Assembly (NCBI GenBank): GCA_944474755.1
Contig: OX104124.1
Location: forward strand, 5,420,437-5,484,436
Length of the DNA: 64,000 nucleotides
Direction of reading: 5' to 3'
Source of the DNA: Limnoperna fortunei
Taxonomy: Eukaryota; Mollusca; Bivalvia; Mytilida; Modiolidae
Shown here: positions 1 to 11,545 of the stretch, piece by piece
Layout: each line of letters opens with the position of its first letter
Position numbering within the stretch: the first letter of the stretch is position 1
Made by a program: the position numbers and the translations under genes
The notes under the pieces: generated by a model
Told to the model about the DNA's origin: nothing
What the model saw: only the letters and a program-made list of their open reading frames with translations
Databases searched by the model: none

Positions 1-285
1 ATGAGAATTCAATCTCTCAAATACGATCGTACATCTTCGTATAGGTAGTCCTTCTCTATTCATGGATACGACTTAGACAAGATTATGAGTAACTAAATGG
101 GTTTTAAATTAGAGGCAGGCACAGCTTACTTTTCCGGAGCATATGAGTGCACCCATAAGCTCAATAGGGTTCGGGTTACTCACTTTCTGCTTTTGTGGGT
201 TTTTTGTATATGTTTTCTGTATCTATCCCTTTACTTTTGGCTTATGTTGTTCTTCAGGTTTCCTTGCTATTTTTCTCTATTGTAC
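1..285 (+). mobile_element. 3' tail of a Penelope-like/non-LTR retroelement, cut by window start
   Basis: This stretch matches the downstream tail of the retroelement family seen at 24404-24690, 12640-12980 and 10500-10868: a segment reading 'LEAGTAY..GA.ECTH....VRVT' followed by a T-rich end that finishes at 'TTTGCTATTTTT'. The homology stops at that end in every copy, which marks the element's 3' terminus. No reverse transcriptase is present here because the window begins inside the element. The 75-residue frame across it is a remnant and not a gene. Confidence 0.6.
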
Positions 286-2010
286 AAGTTGCAATACAAT
301 ATTACGTTCATTAAACTCAACTAAAATTCTTGAAAATAAAAATTATTCATTATTAACTCGAACTAGAAGGAATAAGAGCTGTATTTATGAAAGTCATGGG
401 TATATGAAGTCGCAAACTCACTAATAAACTTAACATGAAGCTCTTCGGTTTTCGCTAAGTTTGTGAATGGGTTTTTCTCCTTCATACACCGACGAATTCC
501 TCCTCCACAGCTTTTATTCTTATATAACATCAGAGATATAGACGTGGCAAGGATATTAAGGTTACGTTGCAAACTGACACCTTACTCCTAAGTTAGTGTT
601 TCTTATCGACAAATCAAGTACGCAGATTTATTATTCTTTATTTTCTATTTTCGACTTACATTTCATAAAAGTGACCTCATGGATATTGTCATCAAAGTGA
701 ATGTTTAAAACTCAGGTGTGTTGATGTCAGTATTTAGCATATAGTTTGTTGTACTCAGATCATTGTAATTGTCCTCGAAACATAACAAATATGTTGTCAA
801 TTAAAAAATCTAACATTTGACGGATTTGGTCACCAGTATATTATTTGATTTAATGTCATTGACAACGTAGTAAGTTCTGTCAGGACTAATTACCAGGTAC
901 ATATATCGTCTGATTCCTTTTTAAAAGCAGCGGTTATTAAGATCTTTAAGCCTAGTATTAAGCTGTATAAGAGGAATGGCCGTGTAGAGTGTCGAAAAAG
1001 CAAAGGTTTTATGCTGTTACATTTGGAAAGGCATCCAGACCTTAAGATGCCTTTCGAATATTTTACTTTCAAAATTTCATTATGCGACTCCGAGAGACGC
1101 AAGCTCACTGTATTTTTAAAGCACCAGTCTTATTGATGTTAAAATAGTGGTCAGGATTTTCGATAGAGGTTTGAAGAAACGCTGTTTGTATAGATTTACG
1201 TAAAGTGTTGGTATCTGATACAAGAAGGTAAGATCAACTTTGATATGGAGACCAAAGGATGCAACACCTTTTGTAATTTACAAAAATCTTCTCGGACAGC
1301 GTAGCGTGTCTTTTAGATAAATATATTTTTGTAAAGGGCCTTATCTGCTGGCACAGCAACATATTGTTCATGCATGTCGGACATATAGCTTTAGCAGCAT
1401 CCAAATTTCTGCAGACTGATGCGTCCGGTTTCCTTGCTATTTTTTCCTCCTGTACAAGTTGCAATACAATAATGCGTTCATTTAACTCAAGTAAAATTCT
1501 TGAAAATGGAAACTATCCTTTCATGAGTGCAATTAGAAGATATAAGAGCTGTATTTATGAAAGTTATTGATGTATGAAGTCGCAAACTCACTCACAAACT
1601 TAACACGAAGCCCTTCGGGCTTCACTAAGCTTTTGAATGAGTTTTTCGCGTTCTTACACTGACGAATTCCTCTTCAACAGCTTTTATTCTGATATAACAT
1701 CAGAAATATAGACGTGCCAAGGATATTCTTATCAAAGTTTATGTTAAATATAAAAATTCCGCTGTGTCATAAGCAGATGTCAGTATTTTACATATAGATT
1801 GCTCTACTCAGATCATTTTAATTGTCCTCTAAACATAACAAATATGTCAATAACAAAAATCTAACATTTGACGGATTTGGTATTCAGTTTATTTGTTATT
1901 TGATTTAATGTCATTGATGATGAAGTAAGTTCTGTCAGGGCGAATTACCCGCTATATATATATCCTCTGATTCTTTTTTAAAAGCAGCGTTTATTAAGAT
2001 CTTTAAGCAG
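258..2010. repeat. Block A, copy 0, with an internal 1.17-kb tandem duplication
   Basis: The segment beginning at the retroelement end near 258 (…TTTCCTTGCTATTTTT…GTACAAGTTGCAATACAAT) starts again at about 1424 and runs to about 2010, so 258-960 and 1424-2010 are diverged direct repeats. The same material occurs at 24655-25500 and 36520-37400. It holds no convincing gene. The second repeat unit joins directly to a reverse-transcriptase remnant on the opposite strand, so the junction at 1423/1424 is a recombination or insertion scar. Confidence 0.6.
1234..1423 (-). pseudogene. Reverse transcriptase N-terminal fragment (decayed)
   Basis: Read on the minus strand, this gives 'VCRNLDAAK' followed by a 'LSKR' segment, matching the better copies at 25518-25979 and 37644-37835, where the conserved 'VVVPADK'-type motif of this retroelement family is readable. 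The frame is interrupted and the 5' side is joined to the element's own 3' tail. It has no catalytic motif and cannot be functional. Confidence 0.5.
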
Positions 2011-2089
2011 TTTGACATTTGCATAAAAGTTGTTTTAATAAATGTTTTGTATTTGTAGAGACCTAACTAAAACAAATATAACAATAACT

Positions 2090-3835
2090 TGAATAAAAAG
2101 GACGTAAATAGTTATTATTGTAACAGTAATGGTCAGTGAAGTACAAAAAAAACAGAGTTATAAAGCTCGTTTGTAAAGGGTTTTTTTTGTATTTTTGAAG
2201 TGTGTTTGGGTTTAAGGAATTGTGCCTTTACTACTCCAATAATATATAAACTATGGTAAACAAGTTTTGCCAAACCTTTGCTAGAACTGATTAACATCAA
2301 TTCATATAGCACATACCGAACAACTCTTCAAATCCTTAGATATACATTTGAACCTTTCTTAAAAATTGAAATACATAATTCAACTGAAATATTAAATTTT
2401 CACTGTTTTATTAATATTAACATACAAATTTACACCAAAGAAATACAGTTGCAATTTTAAACCTCATTATGCATAGAAAATCAGATCTGAGACCCTTTAA
2501 TGCAATGTAAAATCACTTTTTACATATAAAATAACTTATTATGACTGAAAGATACATACAAAAACCACATCAGCGACTATTAGGACTGACAGATGCATGC
2601 ATCACCCATAAAACACACATATTGTCGCTGCTGAGAAATCAGGAATGCAATATAAAACCATATTGCATATAATACACTATACTGCGGGGACGAGAATTTT
2701 TTTACTCTTTACTACGGATTTTACCCTTCGCAGAAACACAGACGTCCGCTATGATACATCTAGTAAATGTAGGCAATGACTGTAGGAATTTTATTAGGTT
2801 ACAACGATCTGTTTGAAACTGCCGTTTTCGCATATTACCAAGCAAATTAATGACCCAATTAGATATTCTTTTTTAATGCTGCTTATCACATAATTGTTCA
2901 GAAACCAGACAGTTATCGGTAGATTTGTTTCTCTTTTTTGGACAACCATCCATGATCTATTCACCAGCGCCAAGTTGAAGTTAGTTGAAATAAAATAGGT
3001 TATAACAAATGTTATAAACAAAGTGGTGATCAATCTAAGATGTATCTTACAAAACATTTATGTTGCAAGGAAATAGAAATTATTTGAGAATTTCAACTTG
3101 ATAATACAGCGGGTTCAAGCCGCATAGAAGTAAAACACAAAAAGAATATGTGACTGCATAGGTCTCGGCAGCTATCTTTTAAGTGCAAAAATGAAACTTT
3201 AAAACAACACATTGATGTTTTCACAAAATTTCTGATTACTGATGACCAAACGTTTATTAAAAAATGACTATATCATTTGATAAACCATTGATATCCGTAT
3301 CAGTGCTAAAATGTGGCTCTGATACCTCTGAATGCTAATAATCCAATGGCTCCACCATCAACCTTTATTGCAAATACAGTTTTGTTCAGAATGCCACGGT
3401 TGTAAATGTTTACAGGGATATTTTGATGTCTTCTTACATTTGTAATGTGTATTGTAGATTTGGTAGTTAATAAATAGAGAAAAAGACATACACTGTGTAA
3501 GAAACAACAAATTATCTGATGATACAAATAAAGATGGGTGTTCCGGAAGTCAAAACCACCAGACAATATCCTTCACAAACTATAAAATTTCCTCATAGTG
3601 TTCACTTAGGCCGACCAAAAACCGTTTGTTTCTGGGACAACATAGCAACAATAGGAAAATATAGACATTACATGAATACTCTATAACAACGTTTTTTAGA
3701 TATATACATATAGTTTACATCTATATTTCTTTTGAATAAATGGACTAATGATTAAACTGCATATCTTAACTAGACATTAATAGATATACAACAATCAAGC
3801 GGGGATTCTCTTTCTTGTTTTAATTTTGACCAAGT
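2090..3835. repeat. Block B, copy 1
   Basis: About 1.7 kb that is repeated at 31700-33965 and partly at 42335-42905. Landmarks are 'ACAGAGTTATAAAGC' near 2152, 'GATGCATGCATCACC' near 2592 and 'GGCTCCACCATC' near 3347. A minus-strand frame ending near 3306 reads 'VDGGAIG..AFRGI' then a stop, and the same words are readable at 33160-33220, but upstream the two copies are in different frames, so I do not call a gene. Block B lies where introns or the 3' flank of the minus-strand LRR gene would fall. Confidence 0.6.
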
Positions 3836-4121
3836 AATTAATATTTCTCCCTCTATTGAGTTATCAGCCTCTTCTGCGGAATGAAATTTAATTGTCTTAC
3901 ACGCTTTTTTCTAGGGTTTGATTTTAAAGAATATGACGTAACTTCAATTAACTATCGGCAGAATGTTGTTATTTACAGGGATAAATTTTATTAGATGTGT
4001 CGTCATTCCTGAACTATATTTAAACACAAATCAGTTTTGTACGTCATATCAATAACACTCAATAGGCTCTAGATAATTATCAAAATCAAAATATGACTAA
4101 TAGGTATGTTGTAACACTTAC

Positions 4122-4193
4122 AGCTCTCTCAGGTTGTTCAGATGTATGAATGAACTATTGTCAATGGCAGTAATACGATTATAACCCAAGTCC
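4122..4193 (-). CDS. Leucine-rich repeat exon, type N (72 nt)
   Basis: On the minus strand the sequence is TTTTACAG / exon / GTAAGTG, with an exon of exactly 72 nt. It starts with one base that completes the previous codon and ends with two bases (CT) of the next, so it is a symmetric phase-2 exon. The 23 full codons plus the split one encode one LRR: residues DLGYNRITAID, then NSSF, then LNNLREL, fitting LxxNxIxxI....F..L..L. One exon per 24-residue repeat is a known layout in LRR receptors and Slit-like proteins. The role is probably extracellular binding. The gene runs leftward; upstream partners in this block are 18931-19002 and possibly 23252-23373. No C-cap exon follows before the window edge because block X is missing here. 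Confidence 0.85.
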
Positions 4194-4811
4194 CTGTAAA
4201 ACATTAACACAATTGTTATTATTTTAACACTTGTAAAATTATGTCACAATTTTATTTATTTGTAGTATTAGTAAGAAACGTGTGTTTGCAATCTATGCGC
4301 ATTTTATATGACACATTTTCTACATTTAATATACCTTCTGGGGCTTTTAGACATCAAATAGGTATTACTTTTAATTTATTAATATAATTCTATTTGAACA
4401 AACAATATTAGTTAATACAAATCCATTTGAAATGAATTTTATAGTTTGCTGGCTTTCAGATATACATATTTCCTATTCGTTTTGAGCATCATGGGTCTAA
4501 AGTCACAATAGTATTTTATACTACGGATTGCTTTAACCTTTATACCTGCATGGTTTTAGTTCATAAAACATATTATTTCTGTTCTTTAAATAAAGTTAAT
4601 CTTAACTTCAATATTGAAATCAACAGCAAGAAATATTCTACATTAATATTATTACAATGCATTAAATGTGCACCTATAATTGCGCCCACACAGTTAGTCG
4701 CGTCAAAATTTGAATGCTAGGGATTTTTGAACATATTGCTCCTGGTCTTGGTGAAATAAAGAGACATTATAATACCAGGTTTTAATAAAAATATTCTACA
4801 TTATTTTCCAG

Positions 4812-4966
4812 TGCCCAGTTTCATAAAACATCTCAAAGTTGAGGATTTCCTCAACTCATCCTCAACTCAAATATTGACCAATCAGATTTCTGGAAAATTC
4901 AAATTTGAGGAAAAACTCAAGGATTTGAGGAAAATCTCAATTTGAGAAGTTTTATGAAACTAAGGC
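4812..4966. mobile_element. 155-bp hairpin MITE
   Basis: The ends are inverted (AGTTTCATAAAAC… and …GTTTTATGAAACT) and the inside is also self-complementary (TCTCAAA/TTTGAGA, TTGAGGA/TCCTCAA), so the whole element folds into one hairpin. The paralogous sites at about 46744 and 50528 lack it and read straight from TTTTTCAG into ATAATCAAAAC. Here CAG flanks both sides (4809-4811 and 4967-4969), consistent with a 3-bp target-site duplication. No coding capacity. Confidence 0.7.
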
Positions 4967-6129
4967 CAGATAATCAAAACCCTTAACTCATGGTAAACAT
5001 TAGTGCCATATTTTGACTTTAATGTGTATTGACAAAGCGTTAAACTGTTAAAACACATTGTGGCGATTGGAATTATTTTGAAATATGACTTGGGTTTTGT
5101 TGATTCAGAGCTAATTTCAAGGTTGAAAAAATTATCATTTTCATGTCACTGAAATCACAGTACATTACTGTAATTTTTAGAAGGCTGATTGATTAGCGGA
5201 GATGTTATCTAACTTAAATCCTCTATGTTTTAAATGCTTGCGCATTGTTTCGTGCGTGACATTGTACTATGAAAACAAATGGAACACTCGATTTGAATTC
5301 ATGTTTGTCATGAATTTTTTTCAGGATCGGCGATTCTCCCTGTCGTCCTATGTAAAGATTTAAAACGTTCGATTTTAAAGCTAGTTTGGTATACTTTCGA
5401 CAATAAGAAGGTGACAACAAGAAAAAAAGACGTATTGTTAAAGACACTTCCTTGAAATTCATAACTGCAATCGGATGAAGTACAATATAAAGTTCATTAA
5501 TCTGAATCGTTGTCTTGGAGGATTGCGCAAAATTACATGTCATTTAATATACAAATGTGTCATTCTTTACGATTGGTAACTTCCCGCGGCGATGCACTCT
5601 TATTTACCACCTATTACATAAAAACAATCATTAGATGTAGATAAGAAAACAAAAATAATTTTATCTAAAAAACAAATTGACAATATTTTTGTAGTTTAAC
5701 GCTAAGTACTGTAACAAAAACGCGACTGTGAATATAGTTAACGGTTTTAAATTTTAGAAAGAGGTGTCAGTAATATTATTGAATAAAAATGTAGTCTAAA
5801 GAATATACTATTATAGCTGAATATATGAATATTTAATTGGTTGATTGATGGATTGCTTGACGTCCACCAAGCAACAGTTTAGCTTATATTCGGGACTTTG
5901 AATTTACATATAAACAAAGTTCACAGTTAATGATAGGGAACTAAGACTTATGTTAAATCAATTTACCCTCGGTAATTTTCGAGCACACATACGGCGACAG
6001 AAAAATTTTAGTGTTTTTTAAACCGCAACAAGGTTACTAGGGTAGGAAGTTGAGAAACGCTCTTCTTTAAGACCTAGTGTGTATATGAATTAAAAGATTG
6101 GCGCATACGCATGTTAAAACATATAGAGA

Positions 6130-6722
6130 GGATTGTTTAAATTTGTCGGCTTTTTCAATCGAATGACTGTTAACTTTTTATTTAAAAATGTAGATAAGTT
6201 TTAAGTTAAGTTATTTTTCAAAACTTATTTAAAACAGAAGTCATAGTAATGTTATTGATCACGGAAGTTCCATAACAAACTATATAGCGTTATATATTAC
6301 TGCTAATATTTACGCAAATGATAGTGCTTCATTATCAATTAAGTATCTTTTAAATTATAATAAATCTAAGAAAACTAGTGAATGCTTTCCATACTGAAGT
6401 AAAATACTAAAAAATAAACCACTTATACCAAGAATAATCATTAAACCATGCATTCGTGTTATAGATAACGTTGCCCCATACGATATACTATGCGATAAAG
6501 GAAACGTTGCACGATTCGATATACCAAACGATACACGAAACTATCTATTAAAAAGATAAACGCCGTCTCACCGTTTCCATCGTAAATCCTATCGTATATC
6601 GTCTCGTGCATCGTGCGTACATCGTTTGTAATATCGTACGTACAACGTTCGTATATCGTTCGTTCATCGTTCGTACATTGTTCGTGCATCGTGCGTTTCG
6701 CTAACTTATACGTTACAGGGAC
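6130..6722. mobile_element. Hairpin element with 11-bp and 12-bp periodic arms, copy 1
   Basis: The segment ends at 'ACAGGGACTGTA'. Between about 6465 and 6715 one half is made of roughly 12-bp repeats (…CGATATACCAAACGATA…) and the other of 11-bp repeats of type 'ACGATGTACGA' read on the minus strand. The halves are partly complementary. A copy lies at 51720-52312 and an inverted copy at 42906-43460. The long minus-strand frame here (6459-6734) exists only because the short periods avoid stop codons. Transposon class unknown; the CAGTCCCT end suggests a non-autonomous DNA element. Confidence 0.6.
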
Positions 6723-7355
6723 TGTAAGAGACAAAGCCTATAAGGATCCTCTTCTATAAATTGAATGTGATTACAAGGAATGCAAAACAACATATATACA
6801 CATACACTTATAATTAATCATCAATATAATATAAACATAAAAAGTTTGGCTCATAAATACTTGGGACAATAGAATGTATGTCTGATTCTGGTTAAAATAA
6901 ATAATAATTTAGCTTATCAATACAATTATTGAAATTGAATAATGATAGTGTGTTTTTATTAAAAGCAGTACCTAAATAGCGTGTTATTTGATTAATGAAA
7001 AAATGAAATAATATGAGTCGGAATAGTATTGGTATAATAAGCAAAAAACAAAGAAAGGAAAAAACTTTACAAATATGGACAATGGTTATAAAGGAATGGA
7101 GCTTTACAACTAAGACATTTTTTTTTGTATCTTTGATAAATTAAAGCAACACTTGTGCAATTTCTATGTTACCATCAGGAGAGTTTTGGATTGTACCCAA
7201 GAAGGGTATCACCATCTAGATGATGGTTAAATGTTGATAGTTTACCTAGTAAGTAAGCTCGTTAACGCTAATATAATGGACTTCGAAGAAATAATTGCAC
7301 GTTTTCTTCAATGTTACAACCACAGTCACATTCAGATCTTTCAGATAAGTGATGG

Positions 7356-7622
7356 GGGGCCTCGGTGGCCGAGTGGTCAAGGTAGTTCGTCTACTATTGA
7401 TCACGTGGTCTGTCAACACTGAGATTGCGCGTTCGATTCTCACTGCAGGCAGGGTGTACTCGACTCCAATCTTAATTGACAAGGATTGCCAGTTTTCCTA
7501 CCGCAGGTCGGGGGTTCTCTCCGGGTACTCCGGCTTCCTCCCCCAATGAAAACTGGACGCCATGAAATAGCTGAAAAATTGCTGAAAGTGGCGTTAAAAC
7601 ACCATTCAAACAAACAAACAAA
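7356..7622 (+). mobile_element. tRNA-derived SINE, full length
   Basis: The head carries an A box (TGGCCGAGTGG, 7366-7376) and a B box-like CGTTCGATTCT (7430-7440). The centre contains 'CTCCGGGTACTCCGGCTTCC', a conserved core of widespread invertebrate SINEs, and the 3' end is (CAAA)n. It is flanked by a perfect 14-bp target duplication CAGATAAGTGATGG (7342-7355 and 7623-7636). The paralogous site near 52920-52935 has a single uninterrupted target, so insertion followed the block duplication or is polymorphic. Other copies: 14555-14667, 20118-20367, 32509-32744, 62170-62418. Confidence 0.92.
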
Positions 7623-8189
7623 CAGATAAGTGATGGTTACTACTAACTTTATCACAGACAATATTATTATAATATTCAAATGTCTTGGACCAATTTAGTA
7701 GTGCGCAAAGGGACTCACCAGGCCTGAACTTAACTTGTTCCTAAACATAGAGATAGATGGCAAGTTTTGTTCATCAGAATCAAATCTGTTCTAGGCTTCT
7801 AGTGCCGATGGTAAAAAAACTAGTTTTATAGGTCTGATTATGAGACCTGAGAACATTAAAAGTTTTGTGGTTTCTAAGAAGATATTGTTCATCTTAGTTA
7901 ATATTGGAGATTATATATTCAGATATATAACTAAGGAGGTATCAATGCAAAGTCTAATATATAAAAACTAATTTTTGATTTCTTCTTCAATTTTGCAGTG
8001 AATCCCAACCAAGTTATTTAAAGGATGTAAAATTGTTATTCTCGTTTCTATCAAGTTGCCAGGAATTTTCATGTTTTACTACAGTTACAATCAATCATTT
8101 TACTTAGCGAAAAATGCTTAGTAAACAAATCAAAATAACCCATAGACAAAAACCATATATTTGTATTAGGCTGAGAAACATATCTTAGT

Positions 8190-8640
8190 TAAGAAAATAG
8201 CAAAGAAAACCTACTGAACAACATTAGCCAAATGTCAAGGGACAGTTACAAATCCGGATATAGACAAACACAACACAAAAACCAAAAACATAAATAACAA
8301 TTGAATAATAATCATGGGTGCACTGAGGTGCTCCGAACGACTAAGCAGTTCCTGCCTCTAATTAGACACCATCGAGTTACTCATTGTCATGTCCAAAGAA
8401 AAGTCATATCCAGGTATAGGAAACACTACCTATGACTCAGAGAAAATGTCAGATCATATTTGAGACACGGATTTCCCGTAACGATCAATTAAGTTATGTT
8501 GACGACCATAGAACTTCTGGAGAGAAGATCAACCTAGGTACAACAAACCCTTGTTTGAGTAGTTTAGCAGTCAACAGCAGTGATCGGTCTAGACAATCGG
8601 AATACCGATCGCAGGATCTAGAATAATGGGTATTGGTAAA
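8190..8640 (-). pseudogene. Retroelement RT C-terminus plus 3' tail (minus strand)
   Basis: On the minus strand this begins in the reverse transcriptase C-terminal part ('YSRSCDRYSD.LDRSLLL', then 'LLKQGFV') and continues through the family's untranslated tail to the terminal 'TTTTCTTTGCTATTTTC'. It has frameshifts and no catalytic motif. It forms the left arm of an inverted pair with 10330-10868, with a gag-like pseudogene between them. The second block C has the same arrangement (53450-53885). Confidence 0.7.
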
Positions 8641-8898
8641 GAAAAATAAACACGTTGGTAACATATGACATATATAAGCCACAACAAAGTCAAGGTCAAC
8701 TAGAAAACATATGACGTTATGTGGATAAATATTGTGTCAAATTGTTATTATTCTGCATTGAAAAACTATTTTGCATGAACACATATAAATAGTGGTCAAC
8801 ATCTACTAGTAGTGGTTTAACTGTCTGTGCCTAGACATGACAGTGAACAGAATTTAGCAATTTAACAGACAGGGGAAGATCACTGAAAAGAGACATGA

Positions 8899-10290
8899 AA
8901 TGTATATAGAATATGTCTACAAATATAGTCAAAAGCTATCCAATAATGCAAACCATTATATGGAGATCATACAAACCCAAAAAGTTAGTACATACAACGT
9001 AAATCAAGACAAGAACATTTCATCAGAACTTTTTCGAAATATACAGAACTATCAGACACTTTCATTAGCAACCTTAACCAAGCAAATACAAGGGAAAGTC
9101 TATCTGAACTCTCCTCTCACCAGTTAATTAGAATTATGTCAATACACAAAGAATATGCAGAAACAAAACTGGCCGCTTCGCCAGATATGAACAGACGCAA
9201 TGAAATTAATTTACAAAATATGTTTAGTAGACAGGAACATTTAATGTCACAACAAATGTTAAAATAATAACACAAATACCCAGCTACAAAGCATCTTCAG
9301 TAAATAACAAAAATGTACAGAACTCGGAAAGTCTTAAAAGTACAATTTTAATGCGCCAGATAGATGGAAGGAGCTAAAAGCGTCTGAATTTTTGAAACAG
9401 GAAACTGACTTCCAAATTCCACGGGAAGAGTTTGATCACAACACTACACTTACTAAAGCTCTTTTAGAGTAGAAAGATCAACCTTATTATCAGAACGAGA
9501 GGTCGCCGTTACAGGCAATGGAAGCCGCTAATGAAAAGCAGTGTTACATCATTATTCTAATTATGTTAACGAACAAATCAGGTTACATAATGAACCAAAT
9601 GTAAAAAAATCAACATACCCGATTCTAACATACATGTACGAATGCTAACCCAACAACATACATAAGCACTCTGAACAGAGAGAAACACATACAAACTAAC
9701 AACCAATGTGTGAATGATTTTTATGGACATTTAGAACAATAACCTGCCAACATAATTATAAACCAAACACCGATAGATACGAACAATAGCATTCAACATG
9801 ATGACTTGATTTGTCAAAGTTTCTCCTTAAGATAGACAGTCTTGAAGGTTATCTATCATGGAAGGACACTTTTGAATATGTTATGCGAGAAATTAATGCA
9901 TCTGCTGCTGACGAAATCAACTTAATGATAAATAGATTTGACCAGATTTAGCCAGACAAATCAACAACGTCAAAATGTTCAATGCATGACAGCAGCAGTA
10001 GATTTAACAACAGTATGGAAAGACCTACGCAGCTAACCCAGGAATGGTTGAAACAGCATTTCAAAAGAGCTTTCATTCTTTCCAAAAATTTCATCAAATA
10101 AAAGATAAAGTGACATATATACTTTCTAAAATATGAGCAGCAAAAGACAAAGCAGAGTATTCAGCATTTTTGACCTATTTTGACACCGCAGCTAGAGTAA
10201 ACCCAACAAGAAGCAAATTGCCGACAAATATTCAGTAAAAACTACAAAGGTTTAGTTTGCAAATTCAACAAACAGAAAAATAGCAAAGAA
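8899..10290 (+). pseudogene. gag-like retroelement pseudogene
   Basis: Plus-strand reading shows fragments in several frames: an N-terminal part (8900-9127, about 75 residues), a middle part with 'QNERSPLQAMEAANEK', and a later part with 'LEGYLSWKDTFEYVMREINA' followed by 'LTQEWLKQHFKRAF'. The 'SWKDTFEY' segment resembles the gag region of BEL/Pao or gypsy-like elements (DUF1759-type); this assignment is by eye. Many stops and frameshifts remain, so it is dead. The copy at 54157-55550 carries some different lesions. Confidence 0.5.
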
Positions 10291-10329
10291 AACCGACCTA
10301 GCAACAATAGCCTGAAGTCAAGGGACAGT

Positions 10330-10868
10330 TACAAATCCGGATATGTCAGATCGTATTTGAGGCACTGATTTCCCATTCTAGCAAATACAGCGTATGGTGT
10401 GTACATTTCATAACTTACACGTAATTCTAGATCCTGCGATCGGTATTGCAATTTTCTAGACTGATCACTGCTGTTTACTACTAAACAACTCAAAAAGGGT
10501 TTGTCACGCCTAGGTTAATGTGATCTCTACAGAAGTTTTATGGTCGTTACCGATTTTTGATTGATCATTAAGGGAAATCATTCTCTCTAATAAGATCGGA
10601 ATTTTTCGCTGCGTCATTGGTAGTGTTTCCTATTCCAGGATTTGACTTTTTCCTAGACATGATAATGGGTAACTCGACCATTGTCTAATTAGTGGCAAGC
10701 ACTGCTTACTGGTCTGGAGGACCAGAGTGCACCCATGGTTTTTGTTGTGTTTGGGTTACTCTCTTTCTGTGTGCTTTGTTGTTGTGTTTGTTCGTCAATA
10801 TTCGGATTTGTAACTGTCCCTTGAATTTTTGGCTTCGATTGTTCGGTCGGTTTTCTTTGCTATTTTTT
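10330..10868 (+). pseudogene. Retroelement RT C-terminus plus 3' tail (plus strand)
   Basis: Starts near 'TACAGCGTATGGTGTGTACATTTC' (the 'AYGVYIS' part of the reverse transcriptase) and passes 'CTAGATCCTGCGATCGGTAT' to the terminal 'TTTTCTTTGCTATTTTT' at 10868. It is the inverted counterpart of 8190-8640. Coding frames are broken. Its short upstream end at 10270-10330 contains a second tail fragment, so the element is a composite of truncated copies. Confidence 0.65.
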
Positions 10869-11029
10869 TAAGAATAGATTTTAGTGATGTCGGGTTTGTT
10901 AGCAATGCGAGTCATCATGGTAAACGTAATTACATTTGTTTCGTTGCATGAAATGTTGATAAAGTATTCAGTACAGTGTTTATATGCTTTGGATATAAAC
11001 AGTATTGTCTTTCATTTTTTCTTTTATTA

Positions 11030-11545
11030 CATAATGAATTTTTTAAATGATTTCTATTGGTTATGACCAGCCAAAACTCCCGACCGTTTATTATGATATT
11101 GTTTGATTAAAACCAATATTGACTACCTTTGTCGATCACATTGTTGTCAGGTGATATGGTTTGATTAAAATCAATATTGACTACCTTTTTCTATTACGTT
11201 ACTGTTTTGTTGTTTTTGGTTATAATTATGATAAACTTGAAACTTTTTGTTTTAACATTAAAAAGTAGAGACTATATCTGTAAATATGTTGATAAGACAA
11301 CATAATATGAATGCAAGTACATAAATTTCATACTAAAAATATTGATTTTAAATGTCAATGGGACAAAAAATAATACCTTTATCTGATTATTATATAATAA
11401 ATCAATTAAAGTCTTTTGTATCAGTCGATATATGTTTTAATAGACTCAAAAATTAATATTAACCTTCGACTTTGGCGTCGGTCAATATTAATATTTGAGT
11501 CTATTAAAACTTATATCGACCTCTACAAAAGACTATAATTGTATA
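11030..11545. mobile_element. 516-bp insertion carrying a long palindrome
   Basis: The second block C reads TTTTCTTTTATTATACAGCTC without this insert (about 56253-56270), so the insertion boundaries are clear. TTATTA occurs on both sides (11024-11029 and 11546-11551), as expected of a target-site duplication. The insert has no open frame. It contains two copies of a 'TTTGATTAAAA(C/T)CAATATTGACTACC' phrase and the 125-nt palindrome listed separately. Family unknown. Confidence 0.65.
11410..11534. repeat. 125-nt near-perfect palindrome
   Basis: The left arm starts AGTCTTTTGTATCAGTCGATAT and the right arm ends ATATCGACCTCTACAAAAGACT. The middle AATTAATATT / AATATTAATT also pairs, and the centre TTCGAC…GTCGG closes with a loop of a few bases. 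A transcript of either strand would fold into one long hairpin. The second block C lacks it. Confidence 0.85.

Noticed and set aside
3306..3566. 86-codon minus-strand frame ending 'AFRGIRATF'
   Set aside because: The last 20 codons are echoed at 33160-33220, but upstream the copy has indels and stops; more likely chance or an old transposon end.
5223..5543. 106-codon minus-strand frame, seen again at 50784-51104
   Set aside because: The start and end match, but the middle third is in different frames in the two copies, so there is no protein-level constraint.
6465..6717. CRISPR-like array
   Set aside because: Units are 11-12 bp without spacers, and the genome is eukaryotic.
6459..6734. 91-codon repetitive frame (4-residue VYRI-like periodicity)
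   Set aside because: Produced by 11- and 12-bp DNA repeats that happen to avoid stops; the copies at 52029-52321 and 42928-43122 do not keep the protein.
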